A stretch of 51,517 nucleotides of DNA from Chloroflexota bacterium. GTDB lineage: Bacteria; Chloroflexota; Anaerolineae; SpSt-313. The translations under genes were made by a program, and so were the position numbers. This document shows, in pieces, positions 48,199-51,517 of this stretch. How positions within the stretch are numbered: the stretch's first letter is position 1; every line of letters begins with the position of its first letter. Location: NCBI GenBank assembly GCA_029553955.1, contig JAKPJZ010000211.1, forward strand, positions 1 to 51,517, in the 5' to 3' direction. The notes below the pieces were generated by a model. The model searched no databases and was not told the DNA's origin. It saw only the letters and a list, made by a program, of their open reading frames with translations.

Positions 48199-49563
48199 AT
48201 GCCCGAGAAACGCTACTACTTGACCACCCGCGACCTGTTGATGATCGCGGCGCTGGCCGCCCTGGGCGGCGTGGTGAGCACCTATGTGAACGCTGTGGGC
48301 GATTTCTTCCAGTCGTTGCTGGGCTTTGCCGGCACCACGCAGTGGGCCGCCGGCCTGCACGTGCTCTGGCTGGTGCTGGCTGTGGGGCTCACCGGCAAGC
48401 AGGGCGCGGGCACCGTCGCCGGCCTGCTCAAGGGTGGCGTGGAGCTCCTCAGCGGCAACACCCACGGGGTGCTGGTGCTGCTGGTCGACGTGGTGGCCGG
48501 GCTGCTGGTCGACCTAGGCTTTCTGCCCTTCCGCAACAAAGACACGCTGCCCGCCTATTGCCTGGCCGGAGGCGTGGCCTCGGCCTCCAATGTCCTCGTC
48601 TTTCAGGCGTTCGCCTCGCTGCCGTCCGACCTGCTGGCCTACGGCGCCATCCTGCTCGTGGCCGCGGTCGCCGCCGCCTCGGGCGTGCTCTTTGCTGGCA
48701 TTTTGGGGCAGGTGCTGGTCAGCGCCCTGCGCCGCGCCGGCGTGGTCAAGGACCGTGCCCCCCTTCCGGTGAGCCAGCGCGTGTACGTTGCCTTCCTGGG
48801 CATGGCGGTGCTGATCACCGTCGGCCTGGGCCTGTACCTGCGCCAGGCCCTGCGCGGGCCGGCGGCCGTGCACATCGGCGGGGCGGTAGCGGCGCCTTAC
48901 GACTATCCCACGCAGCATGGCGATATTGCCCTGGTCGACGCCGAGGGCACGCTGCGCGAGGTCACGGCCCGCTACCATGGCGCCCCGGTGCGCGAGCTCG
49001 TGGCGCGCGCGCAGCCGCAGGCCGGAGCCGCGCTGCTGGTCGTGCGCGGCTCCGACGGCTATGCCTTCTTTATCAGCATGGCCGAGCTGCACGAGAACCC
49101 CGGCATCCTGCTCGTGGCCGAGGGCCGGGGCGACAAGGCCTCCTACAACCTGGTCGGCGCCAAGAACGCCAAGGCCTGGGTGCGCGGGGTCGCCGAGCTC
49201 ACGGCGATCGGCGCGGCGCCGCTGGAGATCGGCGGCGCCGTGAAGCGCCCTGCACCCTATGACCCCGATCGTTGGCAGTTCGAGATGGACAGCACCCGCC
49301 TCGACGTAGGCCACGGCCCGGCCAAGTACCAGGGCGCGCCCCTGGGCGCGGTGCTGCAGGCGCTGGGCCTCGAGCCCGGCAGCACGTCGGTCGCGTTGCA
49401 GACAGGTGGCGTGCAGCCGGTCTTGCTGAGCCTCGACCGGGTGCTGGCCGACGGCGACATCCGCCTCTTTACGATCATCGCGGATGGCAACATCTCGTAC
49501 GCCGTGGCGCGCATGGACGGCACGGTCATCGCCGCGCCGGTGACGGGCATCGAGGTGCGCTAA
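48199..49563 (+). CDS. ECF-type S-component fused to molybdopterin-oxidoreductase-like domains
   Basis: 454 aa. Residues 1-180: five to six membrane helices like the YkoE class of ECF substrate-binding subunits (TRDLLMIAALAALGGVVSTY, LKGGVELLSGNTHGVLVLLV). Then a further membrane helix (about 192-213, VYVAFLGMAVLITVGLGLYL) and two tandem extracellular domains (about 225-338 and 340-454). Both carry a YxGAP motif (YHGAPVRELV at 259, YQGAPLGAVL at 377); domain 1 also has GSDGYAFFISMAEL and AKAWVRGVAEL, the pattern of sulfite-oxidase-type molybdopterin-binding domains, without the catalytic Cys. ATG 48199 follows GGGAGG. Likely captures a vitamin or cofactor and passes it to the ECF motor encoded downstream. 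Substrate: thiamine-like by N-terminus, molybdopterin-like by C-terminus and leader. Confidence 0.75.
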   Translation: MPEKRYYLTTRDLLMIAALAALGGVVSTYVNAVGDFFQSLLGFAGTTQWAAGLHVLWLVLAVGLTGKQGAGTVAGLLKGGVELLSGNTHGVLVLLVDVVAGLLVDLGFLPFRNKDTLPAYCLAGGVASASNVLVFQAFASLPSDLLAYGAILLVAAVAAASGVLFAGILGQVLVSALRRAGVVKDRAPLPVSQRVYVAFLGMAVLITVGLGLYLRQALRGPAAVHIGGAVAAPYDYPTQHGDIALVDAEGTLREVTARYHGAPVRELVARAQPQAGAALLVVRGSDGYAFFISMAELHENPGILLVAEGRGDKASYNLVGAKNAKAWVRGVAELTAIGAAPLEIGGAVKRPAPYDPDRWQFEMDSTRLDVGHGPAKYQGAPLGAVLQALGLEPGSTSVALQTGGVQPVLLSLDRVLADGDIRLFTIIADGNISYAVARMDGTVIAAPVTGIEVR

Positions 49564-49564
49564 C

Positions 49565-51517
49565 GTGCCGGGCGTGGTGATGGTCAGGGGGTTGAGCTAC
49601 CGCTTTGGCGGCCGCGCATCGCAGGCGCTGAGCGACGTGAGCCTGGAGGTGGGCCGGGGCGAGCTCGTGGCCGTGGCCGGCCCCTCGGGCTGCGGCAAGT
49701 CGACCCTGGCCCTGGCCATCGGCGGCTACCTCTTCCACCAGTACGACGGCGAGGCCAGCGGGTCGGTGTACGTCGCCGGCCTCGATGCGCGCCGTGCGCC
49801 CATCTACGATCTGGCGGAGGTCGTCGGCCTGGTGCAGCAGAACCCCGAGGCCCAGTTCTGCACCCTCAACGTCGACGACGAAATCGCCTTCGGCCTCGAG
49901 AACCGCTGCCTGCCGGGCGACGAGATCCGGCAGCGTATGGCCTGGGCACTCGGCGTGGTGGGGGCGGGTCACCTGGCCGGCCGCGCGCTGGCCACCCTCT
50001 CGGGCGGCGAGAAGCAGAAGGTGGCCATTGCCGCGGTACTGGCCGCACGGCCGCAGGTGTTGATCCTCGATGAGCCAACCTCCAACCTGGACCCTACGGC
50101 CACCGCCGAGGTGTTCCGCACCATCGCTCGCCTGCGCGAGGTGGCGGGCATCACCGTCATTGTCATCGAGCACAAGCTGGGCTACCTGCGCCCCTTCAAC
50201 CCGCGCCTGGTGGCCATGGAGGCGGGCCGCATCGTCTCCGACGGCCGCGTCGCGAGGGCCGATTTCTTTACCACGAAGGATACAAAGAGGGATGATCCCC
50301 TTTGTGTCCTTCGTGGTCCAGCCTCTCCGTCACTCTCGGAATGCGTTAGCGGAGGGCCTCGCACAGTTGAGCCTGTGGTGCGGGTGGAGGGGCTGTACGC
50401 AGGCCACACGGGCAGCCTGGCCCTGCGGGGGCTGTCGCTCGAGGTGGCGCCCGGCGAGGTCGTCGCCGTCATGGGCGACAACGGCGCCGGCAAGACGACG
50501 TTGCTCCTGAGCCTGCTGGGCCTGCTCAAGCCTCAGCAAGGGAAGGTGGAGGTGCTGGGCTGCGACACCCGGCGCACACCCGTCTCGCAACTGGCGCGCG
50601 AGGTGGCGTTCGTCTTCCAGAACCCCGATCACCAGTTGTTCGCCGAGAGCGTGTGGCTCGAAGCTACCTTTGCGCCGCGCAACCTGGGCGCCTTGAGCGC
50701 GACCACCGAGGCGCGGGCCGAGGCGCTGCTCGCCCGCAGCGGCCTGGGCGAGCGCACGGCCGACCATCCCTGCCGCCTGAGCTACGGCGAGAAGCGGCGG
50801 CTGAACCTGGCCTCGGTGCTGGCCATGGCGCCGCGCCTGATCCTGCTCGACGAGTTGCTCATCGGGCAAGACCCGGCCAATGCGGCCTACCTCATGGGCC
50901 TGCTCTGCGAGCGGGCGGCGGCCGGCGCCGCGGTGATCATGGCGGCCCACGACCCCGAGATCGTGCGTGCCTATGCCACACGGCTCGTCTTTCTCGACGG
51001 CGGGCTCCTGCTGGTCGACGCGCCGCCGGCAGAGGCGTTCGCGCAACTCGCCGCCCTCGGCCGCACGGCCTACCTGCCGTTGCAGCCCGATTCTAGGGCG
51101 TGTTGGCGGAGTCGTAGTCTAGCCCGCCGTGGCCGCCGTGGGCGGCTTGGTGGGCGTCGTGGCCGGCGAAACCGGCGCCGTGATGCGGCAAACGGGCACA
51201 AGGCCCTAGGCTACGCGGGCCTGCAAACACGCCCCAGAGCCGGTGCCCTTCAAATGGACAGGCCTCCCTCGTGCCAGGCTCGGGGTTCCCTCACCCCCGG
51301 CCCCTCTCCCCTGCGGGGGAGAGGGGAGATGTGCCTGTCGCACGCCTGCGGCGAGCCACGGTGCTTGTCGGCGATACGCTGCGTGGGCAACTCCCCTCTC
51401 CCCTGCGGGGGAGCCCTGGCGCTTTCGGGTGATCGAGATGGACAGCCGATACGCTGCGCGGGCAACTCCCCTCTCCCCTGCGGGGGAGCCCTGGCGCTTT
51501 CGGGTGATCGAGATGGA
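49565..51517 (+). CDS. Double ECF/cobalt-type ABC ATPase (3' end outside window)
   Basis: Open to the window edge (651 codons). Starts GTG 49565, one base after the previous stop, with GAGGTG upstream; ATG 49580 is an alternative. Two full ATPase modules: first with Walker A GPSGCGKST, Q-loop QQNPEAQF, signature LSGGEKQKV, Walker B VLILDEPTSNLD and IEHK; second with GDNGAGKTT, FQNPDHQLF, LSYGEKRRL, LILLDELLIGQD and AAHD. The QNPxxQ loops are typical of ECF (EcfA1/EcfA2) motors. The linker between modules is encoded by a palindromic repeat (50270-50317). After the natural end near residue 510 the frame runs through a repeat element (51096-51234) and 75-bp repeats without a stop. A T-component gene should follow. 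Confidence 0.85.
   Translation, partial: MPGVVMVRGLSYRFGGRASQALSDVSLEVGRGELVAVAGPSGCGKSTLALAIGGYLFHQYDGEASGSVYVAGLDARRAPIYDLAEVVGLVQQNPEAQFCTLNVDDEIAFGLENRCLPGDEIRQRMAWALGVVGAGHLAGRALATLSGGEKQKVAIAAVLAARPQVLILDEPTSNLDPTATAEVFRTIARLREVAGITVIVIEHKLGYLRPFNPRLVAMEAGRIVSDGRVARADFFTTKDTKRDDPLCVLRGPASPSLSECVSGGPRTVEPVVRVEGLYAGHTGSLALRGLSLEVAPGEVVAVMGDNGAGKTTLLLSLLGLLKPQQGKVEVLGCDTRRTPVSQLAREVAFVFQNPDHQLFAESVWLEATFAPRNLGALSATTEARAEALLARSGLGERTADHPCRLSYGEKRRLNLASVLAMAPRLILLDELLIGQDPANAAYLMGLLCERAAAGAAVIMAAHDPEIVRAYATRLVFLDGGLLLVDAPPAEAFAQLAALGRTAYLPLQPDSRACWRSRSLARRGRRGRLGGRRGRRNRRRDAANGHKALGYAGLQTRPRAGALQMDRPPSCQARGSLTPGPSPLRGRGEMCLSHACGEPRCLSAIRCVGNSPLPCGGALALSGDRDGQPIRCAGNSPLPCGGALALSGDRDG
50270..50317. 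repeat. Palindromic repeat in frame inside the double ATPase gene
   Basis: ACCACGAAGGATACAAAGAG (from 50270) faces CTTTGTGTCCTTCGTGGT (to 50317), with an ATGAT centre. It codes for the linker stretch TTKDTKRDDPLCVLRGP between the two ATPase modules. Confidence 0.85.
51096..51234. repeat. TIR element, copy 4
   Basis: 139 bp with ends GGGCGTGTTGGCGG (left) and, inverted, GGGCGTGTTTGCAGG (right), then CGTAGTCTAG/CGTAGCCTAG. Middle: GCCGCCGTGGGCGGC hairpin and GGCCGGCGAAACCGGC. Sits at the 3' end of the ATPase frame and adds codons without a stop. Relatives at 12723, 18725, 25023 and 38300. Confidence 0.8.
51290..51517. repeat. CCCCTCTCCCCTGCGGGGGAG repeats and 75-bp tandem duplication
   Basis: Three palindromic CTCTCCCCTGCGGGGGAG words (about 51305, 51392 and 51467). 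From 51372 a 75-bp unit beginning CGATACGCTGCG is repeated from 51447 to the window edge with one visible change (GCGTGGGCAA against GCGCGGGCAA). The unit is a multiple of three and stop-free in the ATPase frame. Confidence 0.8.

Noticed and set aside
1..51517. tRNA or rRNA genes
   Set aside because: No CCA-adjacent cloverleaf or rRNA-like conserved stretch was noticed on either strand; a covariance-model scan would be the decisive test.

Overview
The window reads as chromosomal DNA of a GC-rich, probably thermophilic or free-living bacterium, most likely a member of the Chloroflexota (Anaerolineae-like). This is inferred from gene content and style: UvsE, Chloroflexi-type lipoproteins with Pro/Thr-rich linkers, an L-lactate dehydrogenase next to 6-phosphofructokinase, and above all gaps packed with several families of short palindromic repeats. 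No rRNA, tRNA, integrase or transposase was recognised, so the taxonomic call is only moderate.

Layout. 1-5685 (+): phosphodiesterase-type exported enzyme, TrmH-like RNA methyltransferase, zinc-ribbon protein, radical SAM protein, UbiA prenyltransferase. 5865-7697 (+): a cytosolic family 2 glycosidase whose end overlaps a convergent NitT/TauT-type importer (permease plus lipoprotein, no ATPase nearby). 9886-11950 (+): pfkA and ldh. 11958-14019 (-): DUF59 protein, SRPBCC/CoxG-like protein, M24 protein. 14325 (+): PpiC-type lipoprotein foldase. 15598-30114 (-): a long catabolic cluster headed by a LacI regulator with a near-perfect promoter and a 15-bp operator. It holds a URO-D-like protein, two paralogous beta-propeller proteins, two amidohydrolases, a complete sugar-import set without ATPase (binding protein plus two permeases), a transglutaminase-like protein, an alpha/alpha-toroid protein, nagA and nagB. 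It looks like uptake and breakdown of an amino-sugar-containing compound. 30333-32396 (+): transketolase. 32576-33803 (-): LppX-like lipoprotein and a small conserved protein. 34181-38566 (-): pheS-pheT behind a T-box leader with a consensus promoter. 38618-39583 (-): uvsE. 40248-43377 (-): an overlapping DNA methyltransferase / PD-(D/E)XK nuclease pair, a candidate restriction-modification system. 43575-43990: a frameshifted regulator remnant. 44282-47656 (+): Fur-family regulator and zinc-type ABC importer with a Fur/Zur-like box. 47703-51517 (+): a promoter, a structured leader resembling the molybdenum-cofactor riboswitch, tandem terminators, then an ECF-type S-component fused to two molybdopterin-oxidoreductase-like domains and a double ECF ATPase running off the window.

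The most interesting system is the last one: three independent clues (Moco-like aptamer, Oxidored_molyb-like domains on an S-component, dedicated ECF ATPase) point at an undescribed vitamin/cofactor importer, possibly for a molybdopterin-type compound. Second is the LacI-controlled amino-sugar cluster. Third is the repeat biology: palindromes inserted in frame inside PheT and inside the ECF ATPase linker, inside a T-box leader, at the 3' ends of genes, and as a perfect 82-bp palindrome between the binding-protein gene and its permeases.
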